Origin: Mogibacterium sp.
GTDB taxonomy: Bacteria; Bacillota; Clostridia; Peptostreptococcales; Anaerovoracaceae
Reading direction: 5' to 3'
Length of the DNA stretch: 64,000 bases
NCBI GenBank assembly: GCA_017433975.1
Contig: JAFRGD010000016.1
Location: forward strand, 1-64,000
Position numbers and translations under genes: made by a program. Below the pieces are notes generated by a model that made no database searches, was not told where the DNA came from, and was given only the letters and a program-made list of their open reading frames with translations. Positions 36,485-44,473 of this stretch are shown piece by piece (position 1 is the first letter of the stretch; each line of letters opens with the position of its first letter).

Positions 36485-37468
36485 ATGTCTGAGAATCGTT
36501 TCAAATGGTGCTTTATCGGGACCGGAAAGCTTGCGAATCAAGTCGCGGGACAGCTTCTGAAGAGCGGACGGCACGAAATCGTGTCATGCTATACGAGGAA
36601 TCCTGAGAACGGCCGCGCCTTTGCCGAAAAGTATGACTGTGTCGCTTGCAGCAGCGCAGCAGAGGCGATTACGTACGACGGTGTCGAGGGTGTGTATGTC
36701 GTCACGCCGCACAACGCGCATTACCGCTACGTGAAGCAGGCGCTGGAGCTCGGCAAGCCTGTCCTGTGCGAAAAAGCGTTTACGGTAACAGCAGCAGAAA
36801 CCGACGAACTGATTGCGCTGGCGAGAAAACAGAACGTCTATCTCTGCGAAGCGATGTGGACGTGGTTTTCCCCGGCGGCCATGACTGCGAAGTCCTGGAT
36901 CGACGCCGGCAGGATTGGGCGGGTCCGCTCGGCCGATTTCACATATCACATGAAGTCGATCAACTATGCCCCGCGCGTATCCGACCCGAAACGGGCGGGC
37001 GGAGCACTCCTGGACATCACGATTTATCCAATCACGTACGCGTACCGGCTTTGGGGGATTCCGGAATGTATTGAAACCGTCGGAACGGTCGAAAACGGAA
37101 TCGATACCTGTGAAAATATCGTCATGACTTATCCGGACGGACCGGAGGTCAGGATCAGCGCTTCGATCGTCGACTTCAAAGGCCTCGAGAGAATGACCAT
37201 TACGGGCGAGAGCGGAACGATTCGTGCTGCGTTTTACCATGCAGCGAACAAACTGGTCTGCCGGAACAGCTTCTTCCGAAGAGAAGTGTTCCGCCTGCCG
37301 AAAGGCTCCGGTACTTCCTATCTGTATGAATTCGACACGGTCGCTGCGGAAATCCGGCGTGGCCTGAAAGAGAGTGAAAAGGTGCCGCTTCGCTGCACCG
37401 CGGACGTCATGCACATGCTTGATACGATTCGTGAGCAGCTCGGGCTCGTGTATGACGATCTGGAATAG
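36485..37468 (+). CDS. Gfo/Idh/MocA family oxidoreductase
   Basis: The 327-residue protein has an N-terminal Rossmann domain with FIGTGKLANQV (GxGxxA type) and the family signature GKPVLCEKAF containing the conserved Glu-Lys. The C-terminal substrate domain has GGALLDITIYPI. It should oxidise or reduce a sugar or related molecule with NAD(P). The substrate is unknown. The next gene is 141 bases away behind its own promoter. Confidence 0.88.
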   Translation: MSENRFKWCFIGTGKLANQVAGQLLKSGRHEIVSCYTRNPENGRAFAEKYDCVACSSAAEAITYDGVEGVYVVTPHNAHYRYVKQALELGKPVLCEKAFTVTAAETDELIALARKQNVYLCEAMWTWFSPAAMTAKSWIDAGRIGRVRSADFTYHMKSINYAPRVSDPKRAGGALLDITIYPITYAYRLWGIPECIETVGTVENGIDTCENIVMTYPDGPEVRISASIVDFKGLERMTITGESGTIRAAFYHAANKLVCRNSFFRREVFRLPKGSGTSYLYEFDTVAAEIRRGLKESEKVPLRCTADVMHMLDTIREQLGLVYDDLE

Positions 37469-37531
37469 GGAGAAAGATCCCGCCGCAACCAAAATTAACA
37501 CAAATCTTAAAAATGTGTTATTTGCAGTTGG

Positions 37532-37560
37532 TTGAACGGCAGGCAACCGAGCATTACAAT
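37532..37560 (+). promoter_or_regulatory. Promoter of the ABC exporter and XRE-AbrB operon
   Basis: The -35 TTGAAC (37532-37537), a 17-base spacer and the -10 TACAAT (37555-37560) are seen. The predicted start falls inside the tandem 9-mer array directly downstream. Confidence 0.7.
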
Positions 37561-37562
37561 AT

Positions 37563-37598
37563 TCATAGAAATCATACAATTCATACAAATCATAATTT
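37563..37598 (+). repeat. Four tandem 9-bp repeats (TCATAnAAW type)
   Basis: Units start at 37563, 37572, 37581 and 37590: TCATAGAAA, TCATACAAT, TCATACAAA and TCATAATTT. The array begins two bases after the -10 and ends two bases before the GGAGG of the ABC ATPase gene. The spacing is close to one helical turn, as for iterated protein binding. An operator role is inferred. Confidence 0.8.
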
Positions 37599-37609
37599 TG
37601 GAGGCATCT

Positions 37610-38332
37610 ATGAGTATTGTAGAAGTGCGGAATCTTGTCAAAAGGTATCCGTCATTTGAACTCAAGGAAGTATCCTTCCATGTGGACGAGGGGAGGATCA
37701 CAGGCTTTATCGGCCGGAACGGCGCCGGCAAGACGACGACGATCAAGTCCATGCTCAATCTCATCCACCCGGATGGCGGGGAGGTCGATTACTTCGGCAA
37801 GCCGCTGCTCGGGAACGAGATGGAGATCAAGAAACACATCGGGTATTCCACGGGGGCGGTGAACTGGTACCCGCGGAAGAAGATGCGCGACATCGTCGAC
37901 ATCGTAAGAAGATTTTATGACACCTGGGACGAAGCGTCCTACCGGAAGTACCTTGAAATGTTCAGCCTGGACGAGTCCAAGTCGCCGATCGAGCTCTCCG
38001 AAGGCATGAAGGTGAAGTTCAACCTGCTGCTCGCACTTTCCCACCGGTCGGAAGTCCTGATCCTGGACGAGCCGACGAGAGGCCTCGATCCGTTTTCGCG
38101 GAACGAGCTCCTGGACATCTTCACCGACCTGAAGAAGGACGGCGTGGCGGTGTTCTTTTCCACGCATATCATCTCTGACATCGAAAAGTGCGCCGACGAC
38201 ATCGTGTACATTTCGCACGGGAAGATCGTCGCCGCAACGACGAAGGCTGATTTTGTCGGGCAGTTCTCCCGGGACGGCGAGACGCTCGAGGATACGATGC
38301 TGAGAATGGAAAGGGGTGACATCCATGCGTAA
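37610..38332 (+). CDS. ABC transporter ATP-binding protein
   Basis: The 240-residue ATPase has Walker A GRNGAGKTT, a variant signature LSEGMKVK, Walker B VLILDEPTRGLDP and the switch His in FSTHI. It is of the drug or bacteriocin export (YtrB/BcrA) type. GGAGG at 37600-37604 selects ATG 37610. It overlaps the permease start by eight bases, and the two form a transporter. Confidence 0.92.
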   Translation: MSIVEVRNLVKRYPSFELKEVSFHVDEGRITGFIGRNGAGKTTTIKSMLNLIHPDGGEVDYFGKPLLGNEMEIKKHIGYSTGAVNWYPRKKMRDIVDIVRRFYDTWDEASYRKYLEMFSLDESKSPIELSEGMKVKFNLLLALSHRSEVLILDEPTRGLDPFSRNELLDIFTDLKKDGVAVFFSTHIISDIEKCADDIVYISHGKIVAATTKADFVGQFSRDGETLEDTMLRMERGDIHA

Positions 38333-38978
38333 CATTTTAAGAAAGGAGATCAAACTCAGCGCGTCGATTCTTTCGTTCCTGTTCATCCTCTTCGGACTGA
38401 TGTTCCTGATTCCGGGCTATCCAATCCTCTGCGGCGCGTTTTTCGTGACGCTGGGGCTGTTCCAGAGCTTCCAGTCGGCCAGAGAGGCGAACGACATCGT
38501 GTTTTTCGCGCTGCTCCCGATTGCCAAGAAAGACGTGGTCAAAGGCAAATACCTGTTTGTCTGCTTTATCGAGGCCTGCGCACTGATCCTCATGCTCGTC
38601 GCGGTCATCCTCCGGATGACGGCCTTCGTGGATTCGCCGGTCTACCGGAGCAACGCGCTGATGAACGCAAACCTGTTCGCGCTTGGCTGTGCGTTCTTCA
38701 TCTTCGGCCTGTTCAACTGGATCTTCGTCAGCGGCTTTTTCAAGACGGCGTACAAATTCGGCCGGCCGTACGTGACGCACATCATCGTCACGTTCCTCGT
38801 GATCGGCGTGTTTGAGACGCTGCATCACATTCCGGGGCTCGGCGCGTTGAACGCGTTCGGTACGGACCACATGGGACTTCAGGTGACTATGTTGGCTGCC
38901 GGCATCGCGCTTTTCCTGGTGATGACGCTGCTTTCTTACAAGAAGGCCTGCATTGACTTCGAGAAGATCGATTTATAA
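38325..38978 (+). CDS. ABC-2 type transporter permease
   Basis: The 217-residue protein has about six hydrophobic helices in ABC-2 permease layout, with FFALLPIAKKDVVKGKY in the first cytoplasmic loop, as in YtrC/YybO-type permeases. ATG 38325 with GGGG upstream is preferred to GTG 38316. It is translated from the end of the ATPase gene. The exported compound is unknown. Confidence 0.83.
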   Translation: MRNILRKEIKLSASILSFLFILFGLMFLIPGYPILCGAFFVTLGLFQSFQSAREANDIVFFALLPIAKKDVVKGKYLFVCFIEACALILMLVAVILRMTAFVDSPVYRSNALMNANLFALGCAFFIFGLFNWIFVSGFFKTAYKFGRPYVTHIIVTFLVIGVFETLHHIPGLGALNAFGTDHMGLQVTMLAAGIALFLVMTLLSYKKACIDFEKIDL

Positions 38979-38993
38979 AGGGTTGGTGAAAAC

Positions 38994-39428
38994 ATGCTGA
39001 AAGACAATTTGATTATGCTGCGGAGTATCCACGGCTACTCCCAGGAAGAGATTGCCGAAAAGATTGGAATCTCGCGCCAGGCGTACGCAAAGTGGGAGAA
39101 GGGAACCACGGTCCCGGACATCGAGAAGTGCAGCCTCCTCGCGGAGGTCTACGGGACGACCATCGACAGTCTGGTGAAAACCGAGACCGCGGACGGCGTC
39201 GGTGTGATTCCGCCGGCACCGAAGGGAAAGTACATATGGGGCTCCGTAAGTGTGAATGACCGTGGGCAGATCGTCATCCCGAAGGGCGCCAGAGACCAGT
39301 TCGGCCTGACGGGCGGCCAGCGGCTGATCGTCGCAAGTGACAGCGTCGGCATCGCCTTGCTTCCGGATAAGCTCTTTGCAGAGACCATGCAGAAAACCAT
39401 GGAGATGATTTACGAGAAGGCGGACTAG
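38994..39428 (+). CDS. XRE-type regulator with a C-terminal SpoVT/AbrB domain
   Basis: The 144-residue protein joins a helix-turn-helix (about 8-60: SQEEIAEKIGISRQAYAKWEKG) to an AbrB-like swapped-hairpin domain (about 82-125: VNDRGQIVIPKGARDQFGL). Both parts can bind DNA. It is the third gene of the ABC operon, 15 bases after the permease, and is the natural candidate to bind the tandem 9-mers upstream. This link is inferred. Confidence 0.87.
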   Translation: MLKDNLIMLRSIHGYSQEEIAEKIGISRQAYAKWEKGTTVPDIEKCSLLAEVYGTTIDSLVKTETADGVGVIPPAPKGKYIWGSVSVNDRGQIVIPKGARDQFGLTGGQRLIVASDSVGIALLPDKLFAETMQKTMEMIYEKAD

Positions 39429-39478
39429 CCGGCTTTGTGATGTGTTAAACAGATACGTGAAAGTGAAAGGAAGCGCAA

Positions 39479-39757
39479 ATGAGCAAACGGACGGTTGCAA
39501 TCATCTTGGAAATCATACCGATCGTATCCGCGATAACGTCATATGCTCTGATCATGTCACAGTATGACTCGGACCTCGTCATACGGATCATCCTGATCAC
39601 GTTCATTTTGGCTTTCCTGGGTTTCGCATTTTTCTTTATCGGGCGGAAGCTCGCAAAAGGTGACAAAATCGTGCGGATCCTTGGCGTTTTCGACTGGATC
39701 GCAACGGTTTACGTCATTGCATTCTATTCACTGGCGATCTTTCTCTTTGCGCAATAA
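39479..39757 (+). CDS. Small membrane protein
   Basis: The 92-residue protein has three hydrophobic helices (about 5-25, 35-53 and 66-90) with a short KGDK loop between the last two. No family recognised. AAAGGAAG precedes the ATG. It lies between the ABC operon regulator and the TfoX-like gene, close enough to be co-transcribed with both. Confidence 0.65.
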   Translation: MSKRTVAIILEIIPIVSAITSYALIMSQYDSDLVIRIILITFILAFLGFAFFFIGRKLAKGDKIVRILGVFDWIATVYVIAFYSLAIFLFAQ

Positions 39758-39767
39758 GGAGGAAACG

Positions 39768-40085
39768 ATGGCGTCAAGCAAAGACTATTTGGAGTTCATC
39801 CTGGACCAACTCTCACCGCTGGACGAGATTTCCTACCGGCCAATGATGGGGGAATTCATTATCTACTACCGCGGGAAAATCGTCGGCGGCATTTATGATG
39901 ACCGGTTTCTCGTTAAGCCGACCGCGTCGGCAAAGCAGCTGATGCCGGACGCGCTGTCCGAGCTTCCGTACGACGGTGCAAAGGAGATGCTGCTCGTGGA
40001 CAATGTGGAGAACCGGGACTTTCTTTGTGAATTGCTGGACGCGATGTATGACGAGCTCCCGGCGCCAAAGAAGAAAAAACGGTAA
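39768..40085 (+). CDS. TfoX/Sxy N-terminal domain protein
   Basis: The 105-residue protein carries YRPMMGEFIIYYRGKIVGGI and FLVKPT, matching the TfoX N-terminal domain, known from a competence regulator in gamma-proteobacteria but common as a stand-alone protein in Firmicutes, where its role is unclear. The C-terminus is a Lys-rich tail. GGAGG selects ATG 39768. Its TAA overlaps the next ATG by one base. Confidence 0.82.
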   Translation: MASSKDYLEFILDQLSPLDEISYRPMMGEFIIYYRGKIVGGIYDDRFLVKPTASAKQLMPDALSELPYDGAKEMLLVDNVENRDFLCELLDAMYDELPAPKKKKR

Positions 40086-40663
40086 TGGAAACGTTCTACA
40101 CGAGCGATCGAAATGAATGGCGGCAGTACCTCGCGGACCACTTTGAGACGTCCTCCGAGATATGGTTTGTGTTTCCGATGAAGGGGTCCGGCGAGCCGAG
40201 CCTCTCGTATAACGACGCGGTCGAGGAGGCGCTTTGCTTCGGCTGGATCGACAGTACGATCCGGCATACCGACGAGCTCCACCGCGCACAGCGGTTTACG
40301 CCTCGGCGGAAGGGCAGCCCGTATTCGCAGCCGAACATCGAGCGGCTGATCTGGCTGGACGCGCACGGGATGATTCACCCAAAGGTACGGGAGGGCGTGC
40401 TTCCGGTCATTCAGGCGCCGTTCGTCTTCCCGGCGGACATTCTCGAGGCGCTGCAACAGGACGAGACCGTCTGGGCGAATTACCAGCGGTTTTCCGAGCC
40501 GTACAAACGCATCCGCGTCGCCTACGTCGAAGCGGCGAGAAAGCGCCCGGAGGAATTTGAGAAGCGGCTGAACAGCTTCATCGACAAAACGCGCCGCGGC
40601 AAGATCATCATGGGGTATGGCGGCATCGACAAATATTACCATGTGCTTGAGAACGGGGAGTAG
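40085..40663 (+). CDS. YdeI/OmdA-associated family protein
   Basis: The 192-residue protein has SYNDAVEEALCFGWIDS, RFTPRRKGSPYSQPN and a C-terminal RGKIIMGYGG segment typical of the YdeI/OmpD-associated family. A bacteriocin-protection role has been suggested for some members, but the biochemical function is unknown. It starts within the stop of the TfoX-like gene, implying coupled translation. Confidence 0.82.
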   Translation: METFYTSDRNEWRQYLADHFETSSEIWFVFPMKGSGEPSLSYNDAVEEALCFGWIDSTIRHTDELHRAQRFTPRRKGSPYSQPNIERLIWLDAHGMIHPKVREGVLPVIQAPFVFPADILEALQQDETVWANYQRFSEPYKRIRVAYVEAARKRPEEFEKRLNSFIDKTRRGKIIMGYGGIDKYYHVLENGE

Positions 40664-40668
40664 CCGGA

Positions 40669-41175
40669 ATGAAATCGAAAGTCGTTTTGTTGTTCATCGT
40701 TTGCGCGCTCGCCGGAACGGTTCTGGCGGCATGCCAGACGGAGGAGGAGCCGGTCATGGACGATCCGAAGGACCTCAGACTCGAGGAAGTCGTCGACTTT
40801 TACTATACCTACAACTGGGTCGGATATAACGCGAAGTATCAGCGGTACCGCTTCTATATAGAGGACGGCAAGTATATGTTCTTCTATGAGACGAGAGGCA
40901 CGGAGGACGACTACGGCTGGAACACGGAGGACGATATCATTACCTCCGGGACCGTTGAATTGACAGCGGAGGACTGGACGACGTTCCTCGGATTTCTGGA
41001 GAACGGGTCCGTCAGGGAGCCGGAAGAATCCCTGGAAGACGGGGATGCGGGCCCTTGGATGTTCATCTACTATCCCGGCGAAGGCGACCCCGTCCGCATG
41101 GAGTATCTGTTCGCGACGCCGGGGGACCGGACTGCTTTTGAGGAGTACTGCGCGGCGCTCGCGCAGACGGATTGA
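40669..41175 (+). CDS. Lipoprotein of unknown function
   Basis: The 168-residue protein has a lipoprotein signal: Lys-rich start, hydrophobic core and lipobox LAAC with Cys at about residue 21. The mature part is acidic and aromatic-rich, with no catalytic motif seen. It should sit on the outer face of the cell membrane. It follows the YdeI-like gene by five bases and its 3' end is 14 bases before the hydrolase start. Confidence 0.75.
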   Translation: MKSKVVLLFIVCALAGTVLAACQTEEEPVMDDPKDLRLEEVVDFYYTYNWVGYNAKYQRYRFYIEDGKYMFFYETRGTEDDYGWNTEDDIITSGTVELTAEDWTTFLGFLENGSVREPEESLEDGDAGPWMFIYYPGEGDPVRMEYLFATPGDRTAFEEYCAALAQTD

Positions 41176-41189
41176 TCGGAGCGTTTCCC

Positions 41190-42011
41190 ATGCTGGAGAA
41201 GACCTATCCGACTCCGTGCGGAGTCATTCATTATTGGGTAAACCACGAAGCGGCGGTGCAGACGCCGCAATTGGTATTTCTGCCTGGCCTCACCGCAGAT
41301 CACCGTCTGTTCAAAAAACAGTTGGCGCGGTTTGAGGGGAAGTATCCTGTATTTGTTTGGGACGCGCCGGGACATGCCGCGTCGCGGCCGTTTGAACTGA
41401 CGTTTTCGCTTATGGACAAAGCCGGCTGGCTGGAGGAGATCCTGCAGTTAGAAGGGTTTGACGCGCCGGTGATCATCGGGCAGTCGATGGGCGGATATGT
41501 CGGACAAGCGTACGCAGAGCGGTTTCCGGACCGGATGAAGGGATTCGTCTCCATCGATTCCGCGCCGCTCCAGCGCAAATACATGACCGCACCCGAGCTC
41601 TGGATCCTGAAGCGGATGGAGCCGGTCTACCGCCATTATCCGTGGCAGAGGCTCCTGAAGGACGGAACAGAGGGAGTCGCAACGTCCGCTTACGGGAGAA
41701 AGCTCATGCGCGACATCATGATGACCTACGACGGACAGCAGGACTGGTACGCGGCGCTGTCTGGTCACGGGTTCAAAATCGTGGCGAAGGCGATCGAGGC
41801 GGACCTGCCTTACGAGATCCGCTGCCCGGCGCTGCTTATCTGCGGCGAAAAAGACCGCGCCGGATACTGCGTCCGATACAATAAGGCGTGGCATGCGAAG
41901 TCCGGAATACCAATCGAATGGATCAAGGACGCGGGCCACAACTCCAACACTGACAAACCGGTGCTGGTCAACAATCTCATCGAGAACTTTTTGCAAGGTC
42001 TGAATTTATGA
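41190..42011 (+). CDS. Alpha/beta hydrolase
   Basis: The 273-residue protein has LPGLTADHRLF (oxyanion region), nucleophile elbow GQSMGG, an acid in CGEKDRAG and a terminal His in DAGHNSN, the standard triad. Substrate unknown. CGGAG selects ATG 41190 rather than a TTG at 41172 that overlaps the previous stop. Its TGA overlaps the GH5 start (ATGA). Confidence 0.85.
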   Translation: MLEKTYPTPCGVIHYWVNHEAAVQTPQLVFLPGLTADHRLFKKQLARFEGKYPVFVWDAPGHAASRPFELTFSLMDKAGWLEEILQLEGFDAPVIIGQSMGGYVGQAYAERFPDRMKGFVSIDSAPLQRKYMTAPELWILKRMEPVYRHYPWQRLLKDGTEGVATSAYGRKLMRDIMMTYDGQQDWYAALSGHGFKIVAKAIEADLPYEIRCPALLICGEKDRAGYCVRYNKAWHAKSGIPIEWIKDAGHNSNTDKPVLVNNLIENFLQGLNL

Positions 42012-43045
42012 AAGTACTGAACGGTTTTCAACGCGGCGTCAATCTGGGCGGGTGGATCTCCCAGTTCGCGGAGTACGACCCGGTCCACTTCGACACCTTT
42101 ATCACAGAGAAAGACATCGCCTGCATCGCGGGGCTCGGCTTTGACCATGTCCGCGTACCGGTCGATTACAATGTGCTCGAGGACGAGGCGGGGACGCTTC
42201 GCGAAGAAGGCTTCCGGCACCTCGCGGACTGCCGCGACTGGTGTCTGGCGCACGGTCTCAACATGGTCATCGACCTGCACGAATGCTACGGCTATTCGTT
42301 CGATCCGTTGAAGAAAGACATGGACCGCCGGCGGTTCTTTTATGACGAGATGCTGCAGGACCGGTTTCTCAACCTGTGGCGTGAGATTGCGACCCGGTTC
42401 AAGGATGACGCTGCTCATGTAGCCTTTGAACCGCTGAACGAGGTCGTCCTCCTCGAAGTCACGGACGCCTGGAACGCCCTGGCTGCGCGATACATCGAGA
42501 TGATGCGGGGCATCGTTCCGGACAGCTGGCTCATCATCGGCGGCGTCTGCGCAAACAGCGTACTGACCGTTCCACTGCTCGACATACCGGTCGACAAAAA
42601 GATCGTTTATAACTTCCATTGTTACGAGCCGCTCGTCTTTACACACCAGGGTGCCTATTGGGTCGCACAGATGCCTTCGGACTTCCGCATCGGCTATCCG
42701 CAGACCCTCGAAGAGTACCGTCAGGCTACAAAGGCGCTGCAGCTGAACATCGGCGGCGCCGTCTTCAACGAGAGCATCCGGGAAATCGGAGAGGGGTTCT
42801 TTGAGGACATTTTCGCCCCGGCGATCGCAAAGGCCGAGCAGGACGATGTGGCCCTTTACTGCGGTGAGTACGGTGTGATCGACCTCGCGAGTAACGAGGA
42901 CAAGCTCCGCTGGCTGCAGGACATCCACGCAGTGTTCCGTAGGCATGGAATCGGCCACGCTCTCTGGAATTACAAGGAAAAAGACTTCGGCCTGCAGGAC
43001 GAGCGCTTTGCGTCGATCCGCGACCGGTTCATAGCCATCGTTTGA
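42008..43045 (+). CDS. Glycoside hydrolase family 5-type enzyme
   Basis: The 345-residue TIM-barrel protein has GVNLGGW near the start, the acid/base region FEPLNEV (Glu of NE) and the nucleophile region CGEYGV, which define the GH5 endoglucanase clan. There is no signal peptide, so the substrate is probably an imported oligosaccharide. It is coupled to the hydrolase before it and followed by a strong terminator. Confidence 0.87.
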   Translation: MKVLNGFQRGVNLGGWISQFAEYDPVHFDTFITEKDIACIAGLGFDHVRVPVDYNVLEDEAGTLREEGFRHLADCRDWCLAHGLNMVIDLHECYGYSFDPLKKDMDRRRFFYDEMLQDRFLNLWREIATRFKDDAAHVAFEPLNEVVLLEVTDAWNALAARYIEMMRGIVPDSWLIIGGVCANSVLTVPLLDIPVDKKIVYNFHCYEPLVFTHQGAYWVAQMPSDFRIGYPQTLEEYRQATKALQLNIGGAVFNESIREIGEGFFEDIFAPAIAKAEQDDVALYCGEYGVIDLASNEDKLRWLQDIHAVFRRHGIGHALWNYKEKDFGLQDERFASIRDRFIAIV

Positions 43046-43073
43046 TTATCCTCTGCAGAAATACATATACCAC

Positions 43074-43103
43074 AGCGTCCGCGCGAACGGACGCTTCTTT
43101 TTT
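43074..43103 (+). terminator. Terminator after the GH5 gene
   Basis: A perfect eight-pair stem AGCGTCCG (43074-43081) / CGGACGCT (43088-43095) is followed by TCTTTTTT. It closes the long series of genes that ends with GH5. Confidence 0.88.
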
Positions 43104-43114
43104 CGTGGAATCCG

Positions 43115-43123
43115 TGGTAAAAT
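43115..43123 (+). promoter_or_regulatory. Putative extended -10 promoter of the kynureninase gene
   Basis: TGGTAAAAT with hexamer TAAAAT at 43118-43123 sits directly after the terminator and about 40 bases before the ATG. The -35 is weak. Confidence 0.45.
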
Positions 43124-43162
43124 AACTGTGTAGTTACCCAAAGATTCGGAGGGAGGGACCCC

Positions 43163-44437
43163 ATGAGAACATTTGAACTGACGAGAGAATTCGCGCAGGA
43201 GAAGGACCGGCAGGACATCCTGGCGAAATTTCAGGACCGCTTTTATAAGATCAAAGACACGATTTACATGGACGGCAATTCGCTTGGCCTCTGCAGCAAG
43301 GACGCGGAGGCGCGGATCATCGAGGCGATCGAGGACTGGAAACGCGACGGCATCGGCGTATGGGAAAAGGACGGTTATTTCCTGTATCAGGATACGCTCG
43401 GCGCGCTCTGCGCACCGCTGGTGAACGCGGACCCGGACGAAGTCACCATCATGAACTCGACGACCAATAACGTCCACCAAGGCATCGCGACATTCTACCA
43501 TCCGACGGCGGACCGTTATAAGATTCTGGTGGACGACGTAAACTTCCCGACGGACCGGTACGCGATTGACAGCCAGGTGCGCATCCATGGCTATGATCCT
43601 GCGGAGGCGGTCAAGGTCGTTAAGAGCCGCGACGGGCAGTACATTTACGAGGATGATATCATCGAAGCGATGACGGACGACGTCTGTATCGTGTTCCTGC
43701 CGTCCGCACTGTACCGCAGCGCGCAGGTCATCGACATGAAGAAAATCGCCGACGCGGCGCACGACCGCGGCATTTACGTCGGCTTCGACCTCTGCCACTC
43801 CATCGGTGCGGTACCGCACGACTTCAAGGCGATCCAACCGGACTTCGCGGTCTGGTGCGATTATAAATACCTGAACGGCGGCCCGGGCGCCATCGCGGGC
43901 TTCTACATCAACCGCAAGCACTTCGGCATGGAGCCTGGACTCGCGGGCTGGCACGGCAATCGCAAGGATACGCAGTTCGACCTCAAGCAGGAGTTCGAGC
44001 ACGCGTACAATGCCGGCGGCTTCCAGACCGGTACGCAGCCGGTCTTCTGCATGGCGGGCCTCGAGGCGAGCCTCAAGATGTTCGCTGAGGCAGGCCTGGA
44101 GAACATCCGCGCGAAGTCGCTCGACATCACGGATTACATGATGTACCTCATAGACAATAAACTTGCACAATACGGCTTCCGGGTCGGAAACCCGCGTGAG
44201 GACGAGCGGCGGACCGGCCACGTGGCGCTGGTCCACGACGACGCGATCCGCATCAACGCGGCAATGAAGGCCAACGGCGTCCTGCCGGACTTCCGCTTCC
44301 CGGACGTCATCCGGCTCGCACCGGTCGCGCTCTACACGTCTTACGAAGAGGTCTACGACATGGTCGAGATTATCGAGGAAATCATGGTCAATAAGAAGTA
44401 TGAGGGCTTCAGTGGAGAAAGAGGCACAGTCGCGTAA
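43163..44437 (+). CDS. kynU: Kynureninase
   Basis: KynU is a PLP enzyme that cleaves kynurenine to anthranilate and alanine. The 424-residue protein shows DGNSLGL, NFPTDRY, DLCHSIGAV, the PLP-lysine region CDYKYLNGGPGA, and RLAPVALY near the end, all family-specific. GGAGGGAGGG precedes the ATG. No other kynurenine-pathway gene is in the window; the next gene, 36 bases on, encodes an FAD protein that could be a partner. Confidence 0.93.
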   Translation: MRTFELTREFAQEKDRQDILAKFQDRFYKIKDTIYMDGNSLGLCSKDAEARIIEAIEDWKRDGIGVWEKDGYFLYQDTLGALCAPLVNADPDEVTIMNSTTNNVHQGIATFYHPTADRYKILVDDVNFPTDRYAIDSQVRIHGYDPAEAVKVVKSRDGQYIYEDDIIEAMTDDVCIVFLPSALYRSAQVIDMKKIADAAHDRGIYVGFDLCHSIGAVPHDFKAIQPDFAVWCDYKYLNGGPGAIAGFYINRKHFGMEPGLAGWHGNRKDTQFDLKQEFEHAYNAGGFQTGTQPVFCMAGLEASLKMFAEAGLENIRAKSLDITDYMMYLIDNKLAQYGFRVGNPREDERRTGHVALVHDDAIRINAAMKANGVLPDFRFPDVIRLAPVALYTSYEEVYDMVEIIEEIMVNKKYEGFSGERGTVA

Positions 44438-44473
44438 CTGTCAATATCGATTATAAGGCGGAAAGACAAAACT

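Noticed and set aside
37563..37598. Tandem 9-mers as a CRISPR array or replication origin iterons
   Set aside because: The units are too short and have no spacers for CRISPR; there is no replication initiator gene, and the array sits between a -10 and a ribosome site.
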